A stretch of 64,000 nucleotides of DNA from Pterobdella sp. o SKG-2022 (lineage: Eukaryota; Annelida; Clitellata; Hirudinida; Piscicolidae): contig OZ038321.1 of the NCBI GenBank assembly GCA_964035795.1, forward strand, positions 26,576,544-26,640,543. The letters are read 5' to 3'. Below are positions 1 to 13,100 of this stretch, in pieces (position 1 is the first letter of the stretch; each line of letters begins with the position of its first letter). Made by a program: the position numbers and the translations under genes. The notes under the pieces are model-generated. The model was not told the origin of the DNA and searched no databases. It saw only the letters and a program-made list of their open reading frames with translations.

Positions 1-3000
1 GTGTTCTTTTAAGGCTCTCAATTTCTGTCGTCTTCTATCGAGGCGGTTATTAAACCATAGTTTAATAAAAAAAAATGAGTAATACATTTGATTTATGAAT
101 TTTTTTTTGAATTAAAAAAATTATTTATTAGTTTGATAAATTATTATTTCAAAAAAATGTTCTAGAAACATGTTTAAACTTTAATTTAATTGACGTAAAA
201 AGAAATGCTCAGGCACAAGGTAAACAGAAAGTAAAATAGCCTTGAACATTTTTGAAGCGCGTTAGAAAGATAATAATGCTTTTAATGAAGGAAATAGTGA
301 TATGGAGAATATAAAATAGAAAAAAATTCCTTTAAACGTAGTAAATCTAGCCACTCTCAGTATATGCGTGTATGTAAGGAAAAACTTATATAGCACTTTT
401 TACGCATCGTTCAGAAGCGCTGTCCTAGTAACTACTTATAGAAGTAGATTTTTGAGCTTTCAAAAAAAAACAAGATAGGGCGAAGACTGAAGTACTGTGG
501 AGCTTAAACCCGGTTCGAAAACATGAAATTGTACATCATAAAAATGTATAGATAACAAGATTCCAAAGTTTTGATTTTTATTGTTTAGGCTATTATTTTC
601 ATTAATAAAACCATAAAATTCTTCTTCTTATTATTATTATTATTTTATTTTTAATAAAAACATAATAATACTATATTCTTTCATGAAAACATACTTAATC
701 TATGGAATCATACTGTTCAAATCATAACCTTTCTACAATAATAAGCACAAAAGAGACGGGGTAAAAAAACTCTGCCTTATAATGGTGCTAGATCAACCTA
801 GAAACTTTATCTGAGTAATGAAAAAAATGTCTCCATATGATTGAAAACTTATTAGATATGAGTTTAAATATATCGTACTAACTTCTTTGATAATGAGGTT
901 GTACGTGTCGGCTTTTGATTTGTACTGTTGTGCCTCTTGCTTTAGTAATTCTTTATCCTTTGTGACTTTTTCAACCAAGTTTCCTTTCGTTTCTGTAGAA
1001 AGTATACAATTATTCATTGCATTGAAAGACTTTTTCCAAATTTATGTGCCCTCATTTATGATTTTAGTGTCAAAAGTATGTATTGAGTAGATGTTGCCAC
1101 TAATTCAAGCCATGCAGTGTGAGCTATGTGTTTTATGTCAACATTAAACGCTTGAAACTATAAAAAATTATGTTATAACATAGTATGATAAATCTCAATA
1201 CAATATTAAGAAATATAATTATACTCCTGTTAATATACTATTTGATGTACAGTAATTAGAAGAGTAGTTTCTTGTTTCACCTAGGTCCAGGTTGGCAAGC
1301 TTGAGGTCAGATTCGAGTGCTTGGATGCGGCTTTTAAGGTGTTTGTTATCACTCAACTGCTTCTTCAAACGTTCGTCTAAGCTCTCTATCGTTCCCTGGA
1401 AAGTTTTATGAACATATGAACACATGTTAATAATGAATGAAACAATAAACCTAAAATGTATATTGAAATAATAAAAGGGATCATTATCATAATATCATGA
1501 AACGATAGAAGCTTAAAGCTTTACTTGGCCTACCTTGTAATCCTTGGTGATTTCTTCTGCAAGTTTCGCTGCACTCACCTGCTTGATCGCCTCCTCGATC
1601 TCCACCTTTGCCTCGTTTTGTGCACGCAACACCATCTCTGCACGCATGTCCGTGATGGCCAGGTTCAAAACCTGATAGCATTGTATGAAGTGTGTTGGTG
1701 TGTCTATGAAATATGGTATTAGAAATATATTGGTATTTGGCATCTTGATTGTCACTAGTATTTTCAATTATAAATTTTTCAATGTAAGGTGAATATGTAC
1801 TTGAATTTTTTGATTTTTAGCTGCAAGCTGTTTTTTGTACGTTTCGGCTGTGAACTTGCTCATTGGATTGACTCCTTTTGTTTGGGTTTCCTTGTCTTTG
1901 GAAACGACAGGCTTTTGACTGACAGGGATTGAAGACTGCTTCTCCAGCTCCACAAGTAACTGTTGTTGCTGACTCATATGATTTTTCTGTTGCAGCATTA
2001 GATCCTGCACTTGAGCTTCCAGTATTTTGTTCTTCACTTCCAACTCCTCCACCGTATTCTTTTCTTTGGTATTCATCATTGTTAGTTGGATTTTATTCTG
2101 TTCAGAATCGAAAATGCTGGTTTTGAGGCGGTCAATCTCTTGCTGCATCTCCACCATCATCAAATCTTTGTTTTTTATTCTCATATCCAACTCAATAATT
2201 TTTTTGTCCGATATCAATTTTTCTCTGAAAAATAAATTCAAAAACCGAAAATTTATAACGTGAGAGAGATATATTAGAAGACCTTTCTAATTGGACGACA
2301 TTATGTATTTGTTGCTTGTACTGGAAGATCATGACATCTCTCGATCTCAACTCCTCATTCAGACCTTGAATCTTCTCAGACTAACAAATGCAATAAAATT
2401 ATCTATTATTTAAAAAAAAAAACAATATTTTTTTAATAACCGGCGTAGTATTGATGGTAAAAATGGCGATGAAACAGTTAAACCAACTGAATGTTGAAAA
2501 AACTTAAAATGATGCTAACTTCAAACTTCACCACCATTCACCTACCAAACCATCCATACCTTCACAAACAACAACCCCTTACCGTACCTGTGACTCGATG
2601 CGCTTCTTGAAAGCATTATCATCATCTGATCCTGTCCTCATCAACTCTTTCCTGATCTTGCCTGATGCGATTTCTCTTTGTTCTTCCAGCTGTCTCTGTA
2701 ACCTTGGTTCAATACGGTTATGGGTTATTATAAATGAAGTATATTTTACCAAGTGTTTCCGATGATTTCTTATATATATAATGGTTATGAGATATTTCAA
2801 TGATTAGAAAAATTGAGGTTCTACATTCTCTATTTAAAGTGCAAAGCTTTAATGAACGGTTCTACATTGACAGGTAGAGTGTTAATGAAGATTTTTGTGT
2901 ATAAAAGTTTCGTATATTGAAACATTCTCAAAAGATTATGTTTCATAAAAACATTTAAATATACAATCAACTTCTGATGAAACATTCTTCAAAGTTTTTT

Positions 3001-6000
3001 ATACTGTTTCAACGAGTTTCCATATCAATTTTTTGCCTAATCGATCATTAGCTGCGCAATCAGAAGGTTCCTTAGAGCGCTAATCCAAATGTAAATAGAT
3101 CGAACCAACCTGTTTAAATCTTGCTCGTGTTGGAATTGCAGCATTCTCATCTGCTCCTTCAACTTCTCCATTAGCTCCATGTAACTTCGGATGCTCTTTT
3201 CTTTTTGATTGAGTCGACCCTGAAAGTTATTGAATATAATTTTTATTAATAGTAATATTGTTGAAAATTGATATCAAAGTTTTTTTGAAGTGAACATCAT
3301 CGAGTATAATACAGCAGAGATAATAGATACATCTGCAAGGATTAATAGAGGCATGATTTAAATAATATATCACTTGATTTTATGAAGTTGAAATTATAAA
3401 AAATTTAAATTTATTTTCATATCAAAATTAAAGTCTTAAATTATAATTAAAAACCAATTTCTTAAATAATTTTTTTTTTTCATAAATCAATATTGGCACG
3501 TACAAGTAATATAACCCTTTATGTACACAAAAGTACAATAATTCTGAAGTATTCATAGCATAACGACCATTACGACTCTTACCCTGAGGTCATCAAAAGT
3601 GCTTTTGGGCACGTAGTCGTTGCTTTTGTTCTCGTTAGAGTTCTGGTTGCTGTTCAAAGCATCAGAGACTATACGATCTATTTCTTCGGCTGATAACACA
3701 TTCACGCTCTGTTTCTTTGTCTGGGAATGCACAATATAATCGTTGATGTCTTTAAACATAAAATCGAGGTTATTAAGGGATTGGTTCATGAGATCATTAA
3801 AAAATATTCTCAAAAGAAAACAACATAAAAAATTTTTATAAATATGTAATTCCCAATGAAGATGGATTGATCCATATACCCTTTTGCTTGACCAATTCCA
3901 GGAAACAGGAATTCATTCAACGAACGTTGGGCAATTTTAAGCATTAGGGCATAATTCGAATAGAGATGAAACAAAAACGTTTCTTAAAAGATTCAAAGGT
4001 ATTTTTGTGAACAAAGTATTTTTGCAAACTGTTTCCAAAATCCCATCAAAATGCAGCTTTGAGTCTATATATAAACGAAAAAACTCTCATGTTCTCTAGG
4101 CTATTTCATTTTTGTAATATTTTAACTTTTCACTAAACCCTATGGTTGTTTCTGAAGTCATGAAAGCTCTTTTTATCATAATATAATAAGGTTAGATTCA
4201 CCAACAACTATGGCTATTTATATCTAGATAGAAACAAATATCGATAAAAAGGTCAATTACATCATTGTTGTTATTGTTGTTACTGTCTCTGACATCAGGA
4301 ATTTTGAGACGGAGAAAAGCAATGACACGTTCTCTTTTGAGCAAATCTTCTTCCTTTCCTTCTATCGCTCTCTCCATCATCTCAAGTTTCTGCGTTTCAA
4401 TTTTTTTTTGTATTCTATATTGATTTAAAATATTTTTTTATTTAATATACATATTTATGCCTGGCATACACATTATTTGATAAGCGTCAAAAAGATGTTT
4501 AAATCGAGAATATATAATTTTATTGAAAATTTTCATGAATTACTTTTTTTAAACCTTCCTCTTTCAAAGTACAGTTTCTCAAAGTAAGTGCATACTTGTT
4601 GATCATAACAACAGCTTTCTCCATTCTTTCTTGCAAGGGAAGATCTTCCGGAGGCAAGGCTTCAGCCATTGTGCAATGTGACTGTGAATTTATGGAATCA
4701 TTATCAACTCAAAATAAAAACAGAATTAAATATTAAAATCCGATTTATGGAATTCATATTTGTTTGGGAATACATACAAAAAACTTCATGCTAGCTTTAG
4801 TTCAATAAAGTGTTCATTATGAAAAAAATCGAAAAAAATGAAATATGTATAAATAAACTTTCGTTTAAAATTTGTTCATCTTTTGTAGACTCCCATTATC
4901 AACAATATTCAATGCGTTAAATACATCAGCAAACTCACGATAGACTCATTAAGGTTGTCGATCTGGTTTTGCAGTCTTGTTGCCTTGCACTCCAAGATCA
5001 CCTCCGTTTTCTCCCATTCCATCTCATTACGCTCATACTCCTGTTGAAAACAATATAATAACATTGAAACCTCAATGCCCAAAGAAGATCTTACAAACAA
5101 GCTACAAAAACAATATTAAAACTTCAGACTTACTTGCAAAATATTGTTCTTTTCTTCTTCCACCACCTTTCTTTCGCTGTAGGATTTGTGAAGCAGGTTG
5201 TCCAGGTAGGTAATCTGAAAAGAAGTGCTTCAGTTGAGAGTTCTTCACGATATAATTTTAATCATTGAGAATAGAATGAGGGAAAATACATAAAGTACCT
5301 TTTCTGTTAATTTCTCCCTCTCCAGGCTTATCTGGGCATTCTTCAGTCTCAGTTCATGCATCTTGCTGTTCCAGTCTGATAACTTCAATGGCATTTATTT
5401 AAAAAAAGAAATTAGAATGCTTTTCAATGGCAGAATGCATTACATATGATTCAAAGTACAGAATTGTCTATATATCTATATCACAGTCATAAAAGTTGTA
5501 TATGTATGACAGAAAATTTTGTATTCTGAAGTTTTATTAATAATATTAGCTTAATTAACTTTCTTTGTCATTTCTTATGAAATTGAAGCACAACTGCAAT
5601 TATTTTTTGAAGCTACAACAAGCTTTTGAATTTAATCTTACTAAAAATATATAATGTATTATCGAAACACTATATGGAATCCATCCAACATCCAATAACC
5701 CATTGTATGGTTTATTGCTGTGAAAGTGTATTAAATAATGTGCCGTAAAAAGGTTTCAATCATTCAAATCTTTTTTTGACTATAATATTGAACCTAATGC
5801 ATTGTATGAATGAAACAGTTTAATCCAACCATTTCTGCGGTTTTTTCACTTTCTAAAGCTTTCACCATTTCACCCATGCATTCGCCCATCGAGTCTAGTC
5901 TCATTTTCTATTTAAACAGTTTTAGCATTGATTCAAAAATACTATTAATAAGTATATATGATATTTCTATGCAATCTTGACACACCTCTTCTTCGGCCTT

Positions 6001-7167
6001 GTTTCGAGCCTCCAAAGCCTGGTTGGTGTAAGAATCGATTTGTAAAAATAATTTTGATTTTAATTTTCTGTAAGTTTTGGCAAATGTACATCTCTATAAG
6101 CTAACATAGATAATGAGAAATTAATGCTAGCAAAAAACTCACATAAAACAATTATAGTGATAACCACGATGAGAATTACAGCGGCAAATTGATGATGAAG
6201 TAATGAAGGTATAAAGTACCTTGGACAGATGTTCTTCAATCAGGAGCTTGTCTCTGTTAAGTCTCATGAGGGCCTCATTGAAGTGTTCTTGCTCGTACAC
6301 GGGTATGGAGCCCGCATACCTGCGTCTTTGATCCTGTGACCAGTGAGTGCAGTGGTGTGGGAGAGGAGAAAATGCATTGGTGCGGTGTAGGGTGGAGTGG
6401 CGTGTCATTAAGAAGACTGAGTAATACTCGTGGAAAAGTGAGAATTTAAGTTAAAAGTTTGCTTTCAATTAAATTTAAATGAGCTTTTGCCAAATGTATT
6501 TTTTTGAAAAATTATTAAAAAAATATTCATCTGATCAATCACTCATCTTCATCATGAAAACCCAAACCTTGATAATGTTTTTCAGATGCTTCAGTTTATA
6601 GCCATATTCGACGCCCATTTGCATTTTCTGGTCATCTTTTTCATCTGTGATTTTTTCCAACTCAAGCACTCTGCACTCTAAGTTTTCAACTTTCTTATGG
6701 GATATCTCTAGCTTTTTGCTCGCCATTTGTTCGCCTATTCGCCACTTCAGAAGCTCAATGTGTAACCTGGCTTTGTTCAGAAGAGAAAAGGTTTGATTGA
6801 AAAACGGTGATTTGAGGTTGATTTTTTTTTCAAAAAAGTTATAAAATTTAGTTAACTTATGTTCAAATTTTATTTCAAATCTGTAGTTTGACGTTGTGTT
6901 TAAGGTTTATTCACTCAAAAATAACTTTAGTTTGACACAGTCATTTATGCGCTCCATCCCTCATCTTGGTGTCATATAATCTTTCAATATAAATAACTAT
7001 AACTTAAAAGCAATGATATTCTGAAAACACAAACCGATAATGGTGTTTTCGTCAGAGGAGGCTTGGAGGTCAGCTAATTGTGCCTTGAGCATTTGTACCT
7101 CAGTTTCGTGAGAGGTTTGTCTCTGTAATAAGGTCTGCACTTGCAACACTGAGATGTCTGCTATTTG
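1..7167 (-). CDS. CEP290: CEP290 exons 34-51 (C-terminal portion, incomplete)
   Basis: Exons: 7035-7167, 6568-6770, 6220-6333, 5986-6018, 5299-5382, 5134-5214, 4939-5040, 4544-4681, 4261-4389, 3583-3720, 3110-3219, 2588-2693, 2283-2380, 1801-2224, 1534-1671, 1281-1395, 883-992, and 1-34, which continues off the window. Exon 37 is a 33-base microexon. Exon 42 ends in a run of asparagines. Exon 44 (GRLNQKEKSIRSYMELMEKL) and exon 48 (LAITDMRAEMVLRAQ) align well with human. Exon 47, 424 bases, is the longest. The 848-base gap between 34 and 883 shows no further convincing exon, but a short one could be missed there. The exon at 1-34 reads KTTEIESLKRT. Confidence 0.85.
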
Positions 7168-10100
7168 CTGTAGGGGGTTGTGGTTTATGGGGGTTTAAGT
7201 TTGTGGTTTATCGAAGTAAGGTTTTCTTTTTAGTGTTATAAACAATGGTAAAAAATTGTAACGAAAAACATTAAATAAGATTAATTTTTGATAAATTTAT
7301 TGAGAATCAAAAGCTATAATTTTCGATAAGTCTAGCCTGGCTAACGTTTTATGATAAGGCTAAACTTATCGAAAATTATAGCTTTTGATTCTCAATAAAT
7401 GTATTAAAAATTCCTCTTATTTGATGTTTTTCGTTACAAAATATTGAAAAAAAATACATACGATGTCTCTGAAAAGTTTTTGTTAATAAAGATATTATTT
7501 AACCTAAGCTGCTTATGACGACACCCAAATCTTAAATGATGCATTGGGTAATGAACCATTATTAAACAATAAAAGGTCTTTAAGGAAACTTTTGCAAAAA
7601 CCTAAACTGATTAAGTTTCACGAGCTAATTGAACTTATTCAAAATCTACTTTTTCGAGCATATCCATCAAAGTATTAATGTTTAGAATTTATTATGGAAT
7701 GTAAAATCATAAGCCATTGATCATAATAACAAAGAAAATAATTTTTAAAAAATGTAGAAAAAACTAATATACCACCTTCAGTTTTGAGTTCTCTATTGAC
7801 AGCTCACTCAATTGTTCTCGCAAAAGGTTCAAGTTGTTTTTGTCGCTTTCATTGACGCTGCATGGAACGCTGTCTACGATTCAGTTATTTCAGTTGAAGC
7901 AGTCAGAAAATTTAATATATTTTAAAAGAATCAAATGTCATTTGAACACCTTTCAAAAAATTTACATGTGCCCGCTTTAGATACTTTTAATTTTTTTGGA
8001 GCAAACTATTTTCATCGTTTTATTCTCTTCATGAAAGCATGTTTTTGACTCGACGCTAATTAACATAATTACTTTCAACTCTGATTGTCACAGAAATCTA
8101 GTAGATTATATTGACCGGACATTACTTAAGCTTTAATTATTATGTAATTTGAACCCCTTTATGGTATATAATTAATAGTTTAGTATATATTGTTGGGTTG
8201 GTTATAATTATCTTTCGGTTTCATAGTGTTAGGTTGCTTATAACGACTTTCCGGTAAATAGAAGGCTTTAGAATTTCAAAAATTAGTAGTATATAAGGGA
8301 TGTAACTTTGTGAGGTTTTTTTAATTGGATCGTTTTAGTATTAATAATTTTGGATTAGTTGTAATTATTGCTGTTAATAAATTGCTTGCTTTTGAAGATT
8401 TTGTTTAACAGAAAAACCTGTGATGACACCGATCATCAATCGGATATTTACACGAATTTGTAAGGTGTTCATTGTTATATTTCCTGCTAGATCTGTTCAG
8501 ACACACCGAAGCACAAATACTTAAAATACAGACAACACTTGAAATCAGAGCTAACTTGCCAAGTCGTCCCTCAGGGTTCTCATCTCAGCCTGCATCTCCA
8601 GGTTTATCTTGGCCAGCTTCGTGGAAGGTTTAATGTTGATTATGGTTTAAATTAAGCAACAAGTATTGTTTTGATGTTGGCTGTTTTTCATATCGTTGTT
8701 ATTTTAGTTAACATTATGGTTTTAAAAAAGGAATTTATTATTGTTATCATTATTTTTACTACCATTAACATCATCATAATAGTTAAAAAAAAATTTAATA
8801 CACTTAAATGCTAATTTATAAAATTAAACTAGAAATCAATATAAACATTTGAGGCTTTGATAGACGGATACTAAAGAGTATGAATCTTGAAGATACACAA
8901 ATAGGAACAAGTGGGTAAACAAGCAAACACTAACATCGTCAAACTTGCTGGAAAGTTCATGCAAGCGTTTATCTGCTTCTTCGTTCTGTTCCTTTACTTT
9001 CTTCATCATTCCTTCAGCGTAAGCAGCTTTTTCTCTCTCATTTAACTCCTTCATTTCTAACAATGCGATCTTCCGAGCCACTCCTTCAACTTGGGAAGCG
9101 CCCGAGTTACCATTTGTGTTTGAGCCGTTTGAATTGTTCACTATTCCTTGCTTTTCAATGAGCTCTTGAAGTTTTTGGACGTATGAGTCAGCGTTGAGTT
9201 GGTCCAAATGGTTTTTGTCTGAAGAAGTGAATCATTATCGGGTTTAAAACAACAATTCCATTTTCAAGAAATATTTAATAGTTTATAATTCAGTGTGAAT
9301 TAGGTTTAAAATCTAAGAAGAGTTGATTGTGCATGGTGTCGTACCAGAAATTATCAATGCTTTTTCAAACTCCTTCAAAAAAAACGATGTAAATAAACAG
9401 TTTTTTTCACCGAAATGTTGAAAGCAGCCCAGAGCGACCTCGAGAGAACTTCTCTTGACCTTCTCCTCTTGCACACACCCTCTTAAACATTCCAGTTGAC
9501 CTCGCAAGCTCTCCACTTCTTCCTTGCAGTTGCAAAATTGTTATAAGCATAATCATTTGAGGTTGTTTTTAAAAAATATTTAACTTTTTATGTGAGTTAT
9601 TTTATTGTGGATAATAAGCTTCAAAATTGAGTTTATTCATTTTAATTATTAAATTTTTTTAGTTGTTTGAGTATTGTCATGTAATGTTTTGTGAACTTTA
9701 TCTTTCAGTTTTCATGAGTATAAAATAAAGATAAACAATATTAACGTTAAAATTGATGATTTCAAAATTTTATATTATCAATCTGATTAAACTATTTAAA
9801 AAGTATTAATGAAAATAATAATAATATAATTATTAAAATAGATCGATTTTGGGGGTGCTAGGTTCATGGTACAAATTTTATAAGCCCCTCGATTATTAAT
9901 AAAACATAATAGAAATTGGAGAAAGAATTTTTATGCAGTTATCTTTAATGGCTTAACAATAATTAATAAATTTAATCAATCAATCGAATCCTTTTTATAG
10001 CCAGTTTTCCTTTACCTTTTCCTTGGGCTTTTTGAAACTTCTATCTCAAAGTCGGCCTTTTCCTTCAGAGCGATTGAATGGATCCGCACAAACCATGTAT

Positions 10101-13100
10101 AGCTTTCTTTTATCATTCAATATGAGCTCATTCCAAGTCTTTTTGGGCCTACCAGGCTTCTTGCAAGTATCTAAATCCAACTTTCTTACCTGAGAAATCC
10201 AACCCACGCTACGCTCTACATTTCCAAACCACCTCATCCTGCTTGTGCGAAGAACTACCTCAACATCCCGAATGCCAAGTTTTGAAAGAAGTAAGTGAGA
10301 GCAAACGTTATCAAAAGTTTTTTTGATGACGTAAAAAAAATTAATGGATTAGACAATTAATAGATTAAAAGAGTAGACAAAAACTCCATTTCGAGATTCT
10401 CCGTTAAAGACTCACAAGGTAGGGCTTGTACTGCTGGTTGAGAGCTGAATTTTTTTTCTCGTCCTCCAGAAAGCCTCTATGTTTCTCCATCAACAACGTG
10501 TACTGATTAGCATTTCAATGGAATTAATGCAAAAAATACTGGTCTAAAACATCATGGTTTTGTGGTGGTCTTATGAGAAGCTTATGTTGTATTTTTTTTA
10601 CTGAATTTTAATGGTTTTATGCTAGGTTATGCTTCAATGGTTTTGAACTAGATTGTGTTCAAGTGGTTATATATTATAATAACTTTTTCTTGATTTTTAT
10701 CGTAAAATAAAGGAAATTTTAGATATATATATTTTTTCAAAAAACAAAAATTTTACGATAAAAATCAAGAAAATTGAATTTAAAAAAAAAGATACATAAG
10801 ATGTTTCTAAAAAATTATAATACGTTGTTTTCTAACTTTGTTATATAATTTTATGTTAACATAAGATTAGATCCATGAAGATAGTCACCTGTTTGTTGAG
10901 AGAGTCCAACTCAGCGATGCTCACTGAGTTGAGGAGCTTCTGCTGCAAGGATGCCACTTTGAGAGATAGCCCCTCCTTGAAGAAAAAGATCATTTTTTGA
11001 ATACAGGTTGAAACAATGAGATTAGACTGGAAATGATAGTACTCATAAAAGTAAAATTTATTTTTTTGTTATACTTTGTTAATTTGTTACACTCTAAACA
11101 TAAAAATTTGTTTGAGACTTATTAATTTGGGGTTTTCATGGGGTATTTGGAGCTTATAAGTGGGACTTTGTAAGTGGTAATCCGAGTTATATAACAAAAA
11201 ACATTGTACTTCGTAAAAACCGGTTATTTGTTGAGCAAACGGATGTTTAGCATTAAAATGCCATACCTTGGCAGCCTGGAGATAGTTTATCCTTTCCATC
11301 ACTGTTTTTTCTCTTTCAAGAAGTTCATTTTTAAGACTTTCATTTTCCTGCATTAGTTCAAAAATTCAAAATGTCATCGAATTTATTTTTAATTTAATCT
11401 TGTTGATGTTTTAATTCAATTTTGTTAGGCAGAATTGAAGAATAACCTCGAAAAGGGAGTCATTGGTGAGTTGCATAAGCTTCACCTTGCGAACAAGCAC
11501 TTCCTCGTTGCAGCTCACCATGATTATTTTCCTCGTCAAATCTCCCAGCTGCATTTTCATTACATCTCCATCGAATAGTTCCTGTCGTTCTTCCTCATTT
11601 AGCTCTGCATCATTTTGAGCTTCTTGGAAAGTTACCTCATCTATTTTTTCTATTTTATCATTACTTTCGTTGTTTGCATTATTCTCTTCAAAAAGTTTAT
11701 TATGCATTTTGAATTCTTTTTTCCATTCTTTTCCAACTATTGTTTCAAAATAAGACTGGAAATGTATTGAATCTTTATAAAATCAATAATAGTTTAAATG
11801 AAAGCAAAAACATTTGAACAACTTGTAGATATTTTTCTTTAATTTTGTACAAAGCATTTTTTTCTTCCAAATCTTCCAATGTGGCTTGTAGCTTGGTCTT
11901 TTCTATGTGGCTCACCTACAAATTTTCATACTATTGTTTATCCTTTTGTACAGATATTCTCAATATGAAAAACATATTGAAAAAAAATTATAAATACCCA
12001 ACACAATTAAATCTCATAAGAACCGCAAAACACTAGTAAACCATCAAACACACCCAAGTATGAACGACAAAAGTTTTATGTTGAAGAACCTTTTTCACAG
12101 TGGCAAGTTCTTCACTAGAGCTTGAATGTTGTTGCAGGACGGCTTCAAGTTTGTCTTGCAATTCCTTCAATTGCACCACCAGCCCCTCGTTCTTTTGCCT
12201 CTCTACCGCACCTTCCTGTCATCATTGTTACATTGTGCCATAATTGTTTCAGTCTTGTTATTAACTTTAAATTATCTTAATTAATTTTTTCAAAAAAATA
12301 ATTTCTAATCTTGCTTCAGAACATTCTAGAAACAAAACTTAATCTCAAAACTCGTAACCTCACCACAAAACTCAAATTCATTCAACCGCATTCACCTGCA
12401 GTGCAACGAACAGCTGTTCACTCAGGCCCTGCAGGTTGTGAGTGCTGATGTCGCTGGGAAACCTGGACAGAGACTTGAGCTTCTCCAGAGATTTCTTGTG
12501 CGCTTCTTGCGACTTTCTGAACGCTTCCAGCTCACTCTCTAGAACCATGTTCTGGTGAAATGTTGGGCAGGCTTGATGTAAAATTAACCTACGTTATTCA
12601 ATTTACAACACGCTTTCTTTACACCACAATGAAATTTGGTGAAAATTTAAAAAGTTATCGAGATGGCAGTTGAATTGCTAAAAAAAATGAATTGGTAAAA
12701 ACTACTTTAATAATGTTTTTTCAAACTATTCAACTTTCTAAGTGGGAATTAATTCCCAATACTTTTTATGTACATTGGTTTTTTAAATGCACTTTCTAGT
12801 ATTCTATAACATTACTCTAAGCATATTGCTGAAACTACATGAGAGAGCACAAAAAATATTTTCATGGACAAAAAAAAAGCGTTTGAAAAAATAGGTTTGA
12901 ATCCAAACTTTTTTATCACCAACATACAAGCACTATAAGATTATTGTATAAAAATGATATTCGTACATTCACTCACCCTAGCAATGATCTTGTTCATCTC
13001 AACTTGTGAATGTTTCTCTTCCAACTTTTTCTCCATAAGCATCTTTCTCAACTCATCATTGCTACCAACCAGCTTATCAGCTTGCCCTTTCCACATCATA

